Assembly (NCBI RefSeq): GCF_001637225.1
Contig: NZ_LVJI01000054.1
Span: 1-64,000 of the forward strand
Source of the DNA: Paenibacillus antarcticus
GTDB lineage: Bacteria; Bacillota; Bacilli; Paenibacillales; Paenibacillaceae
Direction of reading: 5' to 3'
DNA: 64,000 nt
Under the pieces are notes generated by a model. It saw nothing but the letters and a program-made list of their open reading frames with translations, was not told where the DNA came from and did no database searches. The position numbers and the translations under genes are program-made. Shown piece by piece: positions 17,710-25,306 of this stretch. Numbering within the stretch: position 1 is the first letter of the stretch; every line of letters begins with the position of its first letter.

Positions 17710-18566
17710 ATAAGGGTAAAATCGGTGTGCAAATGATGATGCTAAGAGGCAAAGTCGAAGAGATAGGCGTATATGAGACGATGAGGACATTAAATGAACT
17801 TGGATATCACTGTGTAGAGGTATCACAAATACCGATGACAACAGAAAATGTAGCTGAGATGAAGAGAGGTAGTGTAGATTTCGATATTGAAATTGCGGCC
17901 CTTTCTGCCGCTTTAGAGCCAATGCTACCTGGTGCACCAGGGGAGACGTTGACACATGATTTCGATAAAATTGTTAACGATTGCAAAACGTTAGATTGTC
18001 ATTTTTTGCGAATCGGCATGTTGCCATTAAACGTCATGGGTCATAAAGATAAAATCATGGAGTTCATTGGAAAAGTTGATATGATGGCAATTAAATTAGC
18101 TGAACATGGCATTGAATTGTACTATCATACCCATCATCTTGAATTCCAGAAATATGATGGTGAATATTTATTGGACATGATAAAAAATAATACATCTAAA
18201 CTTGGATTTGAATTAGATGTTCACTGGATTCAAAGAGCTGGAGAAAATCCAGTCGAGGTTATTAAGAAATATGAAGGTCGTATTTCTCTATTACATTTGA
18301 AAGATTATCGAATTGGACAAATGGATTTAAGTGAAGTGGATTTTAAAGATATATCTAAATTCATGCATATCTTCACGAATACAATTGAATTTGCAGAAGT
18401 TGGTGAGGGTAACCTTGATATGCCAGCTATTATTGATGCCGGTCTTGAGCATGGTGCACAGTATTTCTTTGTTGAACAAGACGATCTGTATGGGCGAGAT
18501 CCATTTGATTGTTTGGAGACATCTCGTAACAACTTGAGAGAAATGGGTTATGCTGATTGGTTTTAA
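17706..18566 (+). CDS. Sugar phosphate isomerase/epimerase-like TIM barrel protein, second
   Basis: A 286-residue xylose-isomerase-like TIM barrel protein. Metal-site candidates are the Glu of 'YYHTHHLEFQKYDG' or its neighbourhood, 'GFELDVHWIQRAG' (Asp and His), 'LLHLKDYRIG' (His) and 'FVEQDDLYG' (Glu). The pattern 'ELDVHW ... AGENPVEVI ... LLHLKDY' is common in IolE/YcjR-like proteins, some of which are epimerases or dehydratases of 3-keto sugars. It is translationally coupled to the upstream Gfo/Idh/MocA gene and only loosely similar to the first TIM-barrel protein of this cluster. Confidence 0.82.
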   Translation: MNKGKIGVQMMMLRGKVEEIGVYETMRTLNELGYHCVEVSQIPMTTENVAEMKRGSVDFDIEIAALSAALEPMLPGAPGETLTHDFDKIVNDCKTLDCHFLRIGMLPLNVMGHKDKIMEFIGKVDMMAIKLAEHGIELYYHTHHLEFQKYDGEYLLDMIKNNTSKLGFELDVHWIQRAGENPVEVIKKYEGRISLLHLKDYRIGQMDLSEVDFKDISKFMHIFTNTIEFAEVGEGNLDMPAIIDAGLEHGAQYFFVEQDDLYGRDPFDCLETSRNNLREMGYADWF

Positions 18567-18596
18567 TTTAAATATATAAAAAGGGAGTGTGAGGAA

Positions 18597-18976
18597 ATGA
18601 TTCAGGATTGTATTTACTGTGCTGATGATGGTAGGTTAGAGAATCTCATGATAGAAATAGACACGCTTCGGGTTTCGGTGTTGTAGCGCTGAATGAACAT
18701 CATAAGGAATTATTTCATCTATCTCAAGAAGTACAAGATGATTACATGAGAGATGTTGCACAAGTGGCACGTGCGGTAGAACAAGCCTTCTCAAGCGACA
18801 AGATAAATTATGGTGCGTTCGGAGATAACATGCCTCATGTACATTTTCATATCGTACCTAAACAAAAAAATGGACCTGAGTGGGGAACCATGTTTGAGAT
18901 GAATCCTTCTGCAAATAAGCAGCTTACCAAGGAAGAATATCAAGATATTATCGATCAAATAAAATGTCATTTGTAG
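18597..18976 (+). pseudogene. Broken HIT family hydrolase gene
   Basis: ATG 18597 follows a good ribosome site (GGGAGTGTGAGG). Frame one encodes 29 residues beginning MIQDCIYCADDGRLENL, the CxxC-type N-terminus of HIT proteins, and then stops at TAG 18684-18686. The rest of the protein continues in another frame from about 18680: 'VVALNEHHKELFHL', 'INYGAFGDNMPHVHFHIVPK' with the His-x-His-x-His active site, ending at 18976. Compared with normal HIT proteins about a dozen residues are missing at the junction. This points to an internal deletion that also changed frame. HIT proteins hydrolyse nucleotide phosphoramidates or dinucleotides; this copy should be inactive. Confidence 0.8.
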
Positions 18977-19028
18977 GATAGCTATCAGTAGAGTTGGAGA
19001 ATTAGTGAATTTATTTATCTATTAATAT

Positions 19029-19075
19029 ATGAAAAGGTAATTCTTAACGCGCAATGCGGAGAATTACCTTTTCAT
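19029..19075. terminator. Bidirectional terminator
   Basis: A perfect 16-bp inverted repeat: ATGAAAAGGTAATTCT at 19029-19044 and AGAATTACCTTTTCAT at 19060-19075, with a 15-base loop. It lies between the broken HIT gene and the convergent LacI gene, with T-runs available on both strands. Confidence 0.75.
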
Positions 19076-19082
19076 ATTTGTA

Positions 19083-20078
19083 TTAGGAAAGTGAGTTTTT
19101 GTATGTGGTGGAGGCACGTACAACGAGTTCTGGTTCTAAGTGAATGGTTCTAATCGAACTTGGATCTTTAATAAGTTCAAGAATGGTTTCGACAATAGCA
19201 GTTGTCATCGTGGATATGGCAACACCTACCATAGTCATAGGTATTTCTAAGTCTTCCATCTGAGGGAGATTGTCGTAGCTGACGACAGACATATCATAGG
19301 GTATGGTAAGATCATGTTCACTTACGGCTCGAAGGATTCCTCGAGTCAAATCTATACCGCCGCTGATGACTGCAGTCGGACGTGTTGATCGTTCCAGTAG
19401 GGTACGTCCGGCTATGTATCCGTCGTGGAACTCTAATCCTTGCATTTGAATAATGGGGTCGCCCTCCATGTGAAGGCCTTGACGTAGGGTCTCATCCCGA
19501 AACGCTTCAATCTTAACGGTCTGTAAAGGATCATGCGACTGAGGCTCACCTACATACGCAATATCTCTATGACCCAATCCCACCAAATGTCGAACAGCTA
19601 GACGAATGGCTTGACCACGTTTAACGTCAACTGTGGAGTAAGGCGTATAGCCGGCATCACCGTAGGTAAGAATGGGTATTTTCATCTGATTTAAGTTACT
19701 ATAGCTGGTATTACTATCCCTGTCCCCAAAGATAAGAATGGCGTCCACTTGGTAGCGACGTAGGGTTTCAATCGAGGATTCTATATTGTTAATCAATAAT
19801 ATCGTGATATATCCTTGTTTCTCAAGTTCCTCGCTAAGTTTTGTTATAAGGGAGGAAAGAGCAACACGTTCTATAGATGGCCATACGATGCCAATAGCTC
19901 CGCTTTTCTTAGAGACGAGATTTCGGGCTGCAATGTTAGGTTGGTAATCCATTTCTTTTGCGATGGAAAGGATATGTTGTTTTGTTTTGTGCTGTACGAG
20001 CGGACTATCTCTGAGTGCTTTAGAGACAGTGGAGAAGCTAACACCTGCTCGCTCTGCGATATCTTTGATCGTTACCAT
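19083..20078 (-). CDS. LacI family transcriptional regulator
   Basis: A 331-residue repressor. The N-terminal helix-turn-helix and hinge are typical: 'VTIKDIAERAGVSFSTVSKALRDSPLV', then 'MDYQPNIAARNL'. The rest is a periplasmic-binding-like sugar-sensing domain ('GYITILLIN', 'VDAILIFGD', 'HRDIAYVGEP', 'SVVSYDNL'). It is divergent from the SDR-larA-like-gntK-larEBC operon. The perfect palindrome TAACAACGTTGTTA occurs at that operon's promoter and again upstream of gnd, the usual kind of LacI-family operator. It is therefore the probable repressor of both units; the inducer is likely a uronate or aldonate. Confidence 0.88.
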   Translation of the reverse strand: MVTIKDIAERAGVSFSTVSKALRDSPLVQHKTKQHILSIAKEMDYQPNIAARNLVSKKSGAIGIVWPSIERVALSSLITKLSEELEKQGYITILLINNIESSIETLRRYQVDAILIFGDRDSNTSYSNLNQMKIPILTYGDAGYTPYSTVDVKRGQAIRLAVRHLVGLGHRDIAYVGEPQSHDPLQTVKIEAFRDETLRQGLHMEGDPIIQMQGLEFHDGYIAGRTLLERSTRPTAVISGGIDLTRGILRAVSEHDLTIPYDMSVVSYDNLPQMEDLEIPMTMVGVAISTMTTAIVETILELIKDPSSIRTIHLEPELVVRASTTYKNSLS

Positions 20079-20174
20079 AGTTGGCCTCCGAGAGAAATAT
20101 TTACGAGTAATATCATAAATGATTCATCTATCATAGTATATTTATTTCTTAAATGAAAGCGCCTTAAATTCGAG

Positions 20175-20203
20175 TAGACAATATAAGTATATTGGGATAT
20201 TAT
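20175..20203 (+). promoter_or_regulatory. Promoter of the nickel-pincer operon
   Basis: TAGACA (20175-20180), a 17-base spacer and TATTAT (20198-20203). The predicted transcription start falls inside the palindromic operator that follows. Confidence 0.6.
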
Positions 20204-20208
20204 AAAAA

Positions 20209-20222
20209 TAACAACGTTGTTA
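20209..20222. promoter_or_regulatory. LacI-type operator, copy 1
   Basis: TAACAACGTTGTTA is a perfect 14-bp palindrome with a central CG. It lies 6 bases after the -10 box and 25 bases before the SDR start. An identical sequence lies upstream of gnd at 26983. Confidence 0.75.
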
Positions 20223-20246
20223 ATTTGGAGCAGAGGTGGTTTTCTA

Positions 20247-21008
20247 ATGTTTAATCTACAAGATACCGTATCAGTTGTTATCGGAGGTAATGGTGTTCTG
20301 GGCAGTGCGATGGCAGCAGCGCTTGCCGAAGCAGGATCAAAGGTAGCCATCATTGGCCGAGACATGGAGAAAGCTAGATTAGTATGTGAGAAAATTGAAA
20401 GCAACGGCGGTCAAGCGATCTTTTTTGAAGCTGATGCGACAAAGAAAGACGAACTAGAGTCCGTATTAAATAAAGTACTGTTATGGGGAGGGCGAGTAGA
20501 CACCCTAGTCAATGCCTCTGGTACGAACAGTCCAACACCGTTTTTCGATTTGGAAATGAATGAATGGGACCGAATCATGGATGTTAACCTTAAGAGCGTA
20601 GTACTTGCATGTCAAGTTTTTGGTAAAAAGATGATTGAGCAGGGCAATGGTGGTTCAATCATTAATATATCTTCTGTCTCTTCTGCACCACCGTTGTCTC
20701 GAGTGTTTACTTACTCAGCATCGAAATCGGGAGTCAATAGTGTAACTCAGTTTTTAGCTCGTGAATTTGCACCAGATAGAGTAAGGGTTAACGCAATCAT
20801 TCCAGGATTCTTCCCTGCTGAGCAAAACAAAAAAATACTATCCCCTGACAGAATAGAATCAATCATGCAACATACGCCAATGAATCGTTTCGGTGATCCA
20901 GAAGAACTTAAGGGAGCGGTAGTTTTCTTGGCTTCATCAAGAGCTTCTTCGTTTGTCACCGGTACTTTACTCCGGGTAGATGGTGGATTTGGAGCGATGA
21001 CCATATGA
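20247..21008 (+). CDS. SDR oxidoreductase, probable fructuronate reductase/mannonate dehydrogenase
   Basis: A 253-residue short-chain dehydrogenase. It has the Rossmann glycine motif 'GGNGVLG' (13-19), the NAG-like motif as 'NASG', 'INISSVS' with the catalytic Ser, and 'YSASKSG' with catalytic Tyr and Lys. The segment 'NAIIPGFFPAEQNKKIL' resembles the Bacillus YjmF/UxuB type of SDR, which interconverts D-fructuronate and D-mannonate. The neighbouring glucuronate-isomerase-like and gluconate genes agree with that role. Gluconate 5-dehydrogenase is the main alternative. ATG 20247 is preceded by AGAGGTGG. It overlaps the LarA-like gene by 4 bases. Confidence 0.8.
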   Translation: MFNLQDTVSVVIGGNGVLGSAMAAALAEAGSKVAIIGRDMEKARLVCEKIESNGGQAIFFEADATKKDELESVLNKVLLWGGRVDTLVNASGTNSPTPFFDLEMNEWDRIMDVNLKSVVLACQVFGKKMIEQGNGGSIINISSVSSAPPLSRVFTYSASKSGVNSVTQFLAREFAPDRVRVNAIIPGFFPAEQNKKILSPDRIESIMQHTPMNRFGDPEELKGAVVFLASSRASSFVTGTLLRVDGGFGAMTI

Positions 21009-22282
21009 GCGACATACTCAAAAAGCTAGTCGAGAACATCCCAATTCCGAAGTTAGTGAAGATTCGACAGTCGTTTGACGACACGATCCTAGAAGATCCG
21101 ATTGGAGAATTGATTAAGAGATTGCGGTCTGCTGAATCAAAGTCGGGGATTATTGCTGGACAGAAGGTTGCAGTAGCTGTCGGAAGCCGGGGGATTTCTA
21201 GAATTGATGAGCTGACCAAGACCGTTATCGACGAACTAAAGAGGATTGGTGCTGAGCCCTTCATTGTACCTTGCATGGGAAGTCATGGGGGAGCGACGGC
21301 AGGAGGGCAGACAGAGGTCCTTGCCCATCTTGGCATCGACGAGAAACGGATGAACTGTCCGGTTCGATCATCGATGGAGGTTGTTGAGTTGGATCGTCTA
21401 CCGAATGGGTTGCCGGTTTATTGCGACAAAATTGCAGCTACGGAAGCTGACGCCATTATCGTCATTAACCGAATCAAGCCACATACTGCTTTTCGTGGTG
21501 AGATTGAAAGCGGAATGTTTAAGATGATCTCTATCGGACTAGGTAAGCAGAAGGGTGCTGAAGCTTGTCATCAGCTCGGATTTAAATATATGGCTGAGAA
21601 CGTACCGGCTATGGCACGAGTGATGATCGAGAAGCTTCCAATTGTATTTGGAGTGGCAATCGTGGAGAACGCGTACGACCAAATCTGTCGCATAGAAGTT
21701 CTCGGTACAGATATTATGGAGGCAAGAGAGAAGGAACTACTCGTTGAGGCGAAGAGTCGTTTGCCACAAATTCTATTCTCTGAGCTTGACGTACTTGTTA
21801 TAGATTACATCGGTAAGAACATCAGTGGAGATGGAGCCGATCCGAATATCACAGGTAGATATCCGACACCGTATGCACATGGCGGACCAGAGGTGAATAA
21901 GATGGTTGTCCTCGATCTGACACCTGAGTCCGAGGGTAATGCCAATGGTGTAGGTACAGCCGATTTCACGACGAGTCGCTTAGTTAGTAAGACGGATTGG
22001 CCTAGTACTTATGCCAATGGACTAACATCAACGGTGTGTGCACCTACGAAACAGGCAACAACGCTTGCGGATGATCGTGATGCTATCAAAGCTGCGATCA
22101 AAACCTGTAACATTCTAGATTATTCACAGTGCAAACTGATTCGCATTCGTGACACGCTTCATCTAGGTACTATTGAAATTTCCGAAGCGCTTCTGGAGGA
22201 AGCTAGAAGAAATCCACGTATTGAAATTTTGGAAGGACCTTATGAGTGGGAATTTGACGAGGAAGGATACTTACCCAAATGA
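21005..22282 (+). CDS. LarA-superfamily nickel-pincer racemase/epimerase, candidate gluconate 2-epimerase
   Basis: A 425-residue protein of the LarA (lactate racemase, DUF2088) superfamily. The catalytic machinery looks intact. H94 lies in 'CMGSHGGAT' and H160 in 'NRIKPHTAFRG', fitting the two catalytic histidines. K173 in 'GMFKM' fits the lysine that holds the nickel-pincer nucleotide. H189 in 'EACHQLG' fits the nickel ligand; the 16-residue Lys-His spacing equals that of Lactobacillus LarA (K184/H200). The superfamily is known to include malate, phenyllactate and other hydroxyacid racemases and a D-gluconate 2-epimerase. The adjacent gluconokinase and SDR favour mannonate/gluconate epimerisation. 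Substrate remains unproven. Confidence 0.8.
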   Translation: MSDILKKLVENIPIPKLVKIRQSFDDTILEDPIGELIKRLRSAESKSGIIAGQKVAVAVGSRGISRIDELTKTVIDELKRIGAEPFIVPCMGSHGGATAGGQTEVLAHLGIDEKRMNCPVRSSMEVVELDRLPNGLPVYCDKIAATEADAIIVINRIKPHTAFRGEIESGMFKMISIGLGKQKGAEACHQLGFKYMAENVPAMARVMIEKLPIVFGVAIVENAYDQICRIEVLGTDIMEAREKELLVEAKSRLPQILFSELDVLVIDYIGKNISGDGADPNITGRYPTPYAHGGPEVNKMVVLDLTPESEGNANGVGTADFTTSRLVSKTDWPSTYANGLTSTVCAPTKQATTLADDRDAIKAAIKTCNILDYSQCKLIRIRDTLHLGTIEISEALLEEARRNPRIEILEGPYEWEFDEEGYLPK

Positions 22283-23799
22283 GTGAGAATATAAAAATAG
22301 TAATAGCGATTGATATCGGAACGACGAGCACGAAGACACTCGCAGTGAATCAGTCCGGGAATATCCTTGGTAGCCATTCGATTGAATATCCACTGCATAC
22401 GCCGGTTCCTGGCTATGCTGAACAAGATCCTGATGTCATATATGAGGTCGTATTAAATTGCGTGGCCAATCTCATGAAGAAGGGCGGCTTCCTTGCTGAA
22501 GACATATTGTGTGTTTCTTTCAGTTCAGCTAATCATAGCTTAATTCTACTTGACGGGAGCGGGCAGCCTCTTACTCCAAGCATCACTTGGGCAGATCAGC
22601 GAAGTGCTGTACAGGCGGAGCAATTATTGAAAGATGGTACTGGATTGTCAGTATATTTACGAACGGGGACACCGATTCACCCGATGTCACCACTTGTTAA
22701 GTTGATTTGGATGAGGGAAGAACGTCCGGAGTTATTCTACGCCGCACAACATTTCGTCGGGATAAAAGAATATATTGTGAATAAGTTATTCGGGATATTG
22801 ATTATGGATCATTCTATCGCTAGCGCTACCGGACTATTCAATTTGAGAACGTTATCATGGGATGTTGAAGCCATGCAGCTAGCAGCTATTCGTGAGGAAC
22901 AACTACCTCGATTAGTTCCGACTACGGAACGCATCGAGGGGTTAAGTAGGGTAGCAGCCGAGCATATGGGTCTTGCAATGAACACGCCATTTATTATCGG
23001 GGCGCAAGATGGGGTACTGGCCAATCTGGGTATTGGAGCAGTCGAGGAAGATGTGTTTGCAGTAACGATTGGAACAAGTGGTGCTGTGCGGACGACTGTT
23101 AATCAACCAACCTTAGATCCAGAAGGGAAGTTGTTCTGTTACGCATTGACGAAAGATCAGTGGGTTGTAGGTGGCGCAACCAACAACGGAGCTATCGTTG
23201 CTAGTTGGATATCGGACCGCCTCTACGCTGGAAAAACGATAGAAGAGGTACTTCCTTTAGCTGCAGCTGTACCCCCAGGAGCGAACGGCCTTCTCTTCCT
23301 ACCGCTCTTATCAGGAGAGAGAGCTCCTTTCTGGGATGCGCATGCGAAGGGAGTCATGTTCGGACTGACACTTGCACATACGGAGTCGGATATGCTTCGC
23401 GCAGCAATGGAAGGTGTCCTATTTCAAATTACGGCTATTGTTTCTTTGATGAAAGATGACGGCGGGAAGCCTAGGGAAGTTAGAGCATCCGGAGGGTTTG
23501 CTCGTTCTACCATTTGGTGCCAGATGCTGGCTGACATGTTAGGCGTACCTGTTCGCGTACCTGAATCAGTAGAAAGTTCCGGACTTGGAGCTGCTCAGCT
23601 TGGACTGTATGCCATGGAAGGTTGCGACGGACCGCTACTCAGGTGGAAAGAATTGAACGGCAGTATTTACGAACCAGACGTGGCAAACCATAAGATTTAC
23701 CAAAAGTTACTTCCGTTCTATTTAGACTTATATGATCGATTGAAAGAGCCAATGAGGGAAATTACGATGCTCCAGCATACAACTGATGAATTACTTTAA
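22279..23799 (+). CDS. gntK: Gluconokinase (FGGY family)
   Basis: A 506-residue FGGY carbohydrate kinase. The N-terminal phosphate loop is 'IAIDIGTTSTKTLAV'. The segments 'ITWADQRSA' and 'YLRTGTPIHPMSPLVKLIW' are characteristic of gluconokinases of the Bacillus GntK type. Further signatures are 'GAQDGVLANLGIGAV', 'VTIGTSGAVRT' and 'RASGGFARSTIWCQMLADMLGVPV'. It would phosphorylate D-gluconate to 6-phosphogluconate using ATP, in the cytosol. It overlaps the LarA-like gene by 4 bases, and 6-phosphogluconate dehydrogenase is encoded in the next transcription unit. Confidence 0.88.
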   Translation: MSENIKIVIAIDIGTTSTKTLAVNQSGNILGSHSIEYPLHTPVPGYAEQDPDVIYEVVLNCVANLMKKGGFLAEDILCVSFSSANHSLILLDGSGQPLTPSITWADQRSAVQAEQLLKDGTGLSVYLRTGTPIHPMSPLVKLIWMREERPELFYAAQHFVGIKEYIVNKLFGILIMDHSIASATGLFNLRTLSWDVEAMQLAAIREEQLPRLVPTTERIEGLSRVAAEHMGLAMNTPFIIGAQDGVLANLGIGAVEEDVFAVTIGTSGAVRTTVNQPTLDPEGKLFCYALTKDQWVVGGATNNGAIVASWISDRLYAGKTIEEVLPLAAAVPPGANGLLFLPLLSGERAPFWDAHAKGVMFGLTLAHTESDMLRAAMEGVLFQITAIVSLMKDDGGKPREVRASGGFARSTIWCQMLADMLGVPVRVPESVESSGLGAAQLGLYAMEGCDGPLLRWKELNGSIYEPDVANHKIYQKLLPFYLDLYDRLKEPMREITMLQHTTDELL

Positions 23800-23818
23800 C
23801 TGATGGAGGGCTAATATC

Positions 23819-24634
23819 ATGCATGATAAATATAGTAAGTTGCAAGCGATTCTATTAGAAATGGAATCTGTAGTCGTTGCATTCTCAGGGGGCGTTGATA
23901 GTACTTTTCTTCTGGATGTCGCATTAAAGACACTTGGAAGTGAGAATGTCTTGGCGGTCACTGCTGACTCAGAAACATATCCAACGGAAGAGTTGGAGGA
24001 AGCGATTAAGCTAGCGAAACAACTCGGGGCTGAGCATAAGGTTATAGAGACATCCGAACTAAATATTCCAGGGTATAAAGAAAATACGGCAAATCGCTGC
24101 TATTTCTGCAAAAAAAGCCTGTTTGAACATTTGGAGCCGTTCATTAAAGAAGGGCATTATCGGCATATCGTATATGGACTCATTGCTGATGACATGAATG
24201 AGCATAGACCTGGAGTTCAAGCAGCCAAGGAACGAGGTGTACGGGGGCCGCTACAAGAAGCGGATCTATATAAAGGAGAAATCCGTGACTTATCCCGTGA
24301 ACACGGACTCGCAAATTGGGATAAACCCTCATTTGCTTGTCTTTCCTCCCGAATTGCATACGGCGAGACCATTACTATCGAGAAGCTTGGACGTGTCGGA
24401 GAATCCGAACGCTATATCCGCTCACTTGGATTCGGCCAAGTGAGGGTACGAAGTCATGGTGATATTGCCCGAATCGAAGTTGAATCAGAAGCAATGGAGC
24501 AACTGATTGGTCAGGCATCGCTCATTTCAGACAAACTGAAAGAGTTTGGTTTCATCTATGTGGCAATGGATCTTACTGGTTATCGTAGTGGCAGTATGAA
24601 TAAATTGCTTGCGGGTGGAGGGAAGACCCAATGA
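23819..24634 (+). CDS. larE: Nickel-pincer cofactor sulfur transferase LarE
   Basis: A 271-residue ATP-dependent sulfur-insertion enzyme of the PP-loop superfamily. The PP-loop SGGVDST is at residues 23-29. 'NRCYFCKK' near 92-99 and 'SFACLSSR' with C174 are the cysteine-bearing motifs of LarE; the latter matches the position of the sacrificial cysteine in the Lactobacillus enzyme. LarE converts the two carboxylates of the LarB product to thiocarboxylates. It sits between gntK and larB and overlaps larB by 4 bases. Confidence 0.92.
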   Translation: MHDKYSKLQAILLEMESVVVAFSGGVDSTFLLDVALKTLGSENVLAVTADSETYPTEELEEAIKLAKQLGAEHKVIETSELNIPGYKENTANRCYFCKKSLFEHLEPFIKEGHYRHIVYGLIADDMNEHRPGVQAAKERGVRGPLQEADLYKGEIRDLSREHGLANWDKPSFACLSSRIAYGETITIEKLGRVGESERYIRSLGFGQVRVRSHGDIARIEVESEAMEQLIGQASLISDKLKEFGFIYVAMDLTGYRSGSMNKLLAGGGKTQ

Positions 24635-25305
24635 ATGAGTTCGAGGATCTTGGCTTCTGCAAACTAGATATGGGTAGAAATGAGCGGACGGGACATCCAG
24701 AGGTTGTGTTCGGTATGGGGAAGACAGTGGACCAAGTGGACACGATCTTCTCTCGGCTTGTGGAAGTTCATGGGAGGGCACTTGTAACACGCGCTACGCC
24801 CGAAATGGCTGAGCGAGTGAATGCAACCTACCCGGAAGCGGAGTATGACGAAGTATCTCGTCTCATCTACTTAGGTAAACCCACGCGGAATCTTCTAGGG
24901 AAGGTGGCTGTTCTAACCGCAGGGACATCGGATATCCCAGTGGCAGAGGAAGCGGCAAGGACAGCTGAATGGATGGGTTGCGAGGTTGATCGAATCTATG
25001 ATGTCGGGGTAGCTGGCATCGAGCGGTTACTTAGCCAAAAGGAACGCATCAGGGAAGCATCTGTTGTGATTGCTGTTGCAGGTATGGAAGGGGCCTTGGT
25101 CAGCGTGGTAGGAGGGCTCGTGCGTAGACCGGTTATCGCTGTACCTACCTCTGTGGGATATGGAGCCAATTTACAGGGAATTACAACGCTTCTTGCAATG
25201 ATGACCTCTTGCGCAGCGGGTGTTACGGTAGTCAACATTGATAATGGATTCGGGGCAGGCTTTCAAGCAGCGATGATATTACAATTGGTATCGGAGGGCA
25301 TTTAA
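24631..25305 (+). CDS. larB: Nickel-pincer cofactor biosynthesis protein LarB
   Basis: A 224-residue PurE/AIR-carboxylase-like protein. The first 25 residues include 'LDMGRNERTGHPEVVFGMGKT', a LarB signature. The PurE-like core shows 'VLTAGTSDIPVAEEA', 'DVGVAGIERLL', 'VVIAVAGMEGALVSVVGGLV', 'VIAVPTSVGYGA' and a C-terminal 'VNIDNGFGAGFQAA'. LarB carboxylates the pyridinium ring of nicotinic acid adenine dinucleotide and hydrolyses the phosphoanhydride, the first step of nickel-pincer nucleotide synthesis. It is coupled to larE by overlap and only one base separates it from larC. Confidence 0.93.
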   Translation: MNEFEDLGFCKLDMGRNERTGHPEVVFGMGKTVDQVDTIFSRLVEVHGRALVTRATPEMAERVNATYPEAEYDEVSRLIYLGKPTRNLLGKVAVLTAGTSDIPVAEEAARTAEWMGCEVDRIYDVGVAGIERLLSQKERIREASVVIAVAGMEGALVSVVGGLVRRPVIAVPTSVGYGANLQGITTLLAMMTSCAAGVTVVNIDNGFGAGFQAAMILQLVSEGI

Positions 25306-25306
25306 C

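Noticed and set aside
20153..20167. ATGAAAGCGCCTTAA upstream of the nickel-pincer operon as a cre site
   Set aside because: It has two mismatches to the consensus, including the conserved C near the 3' end. Too weak to list, although it lies in a sensible place.
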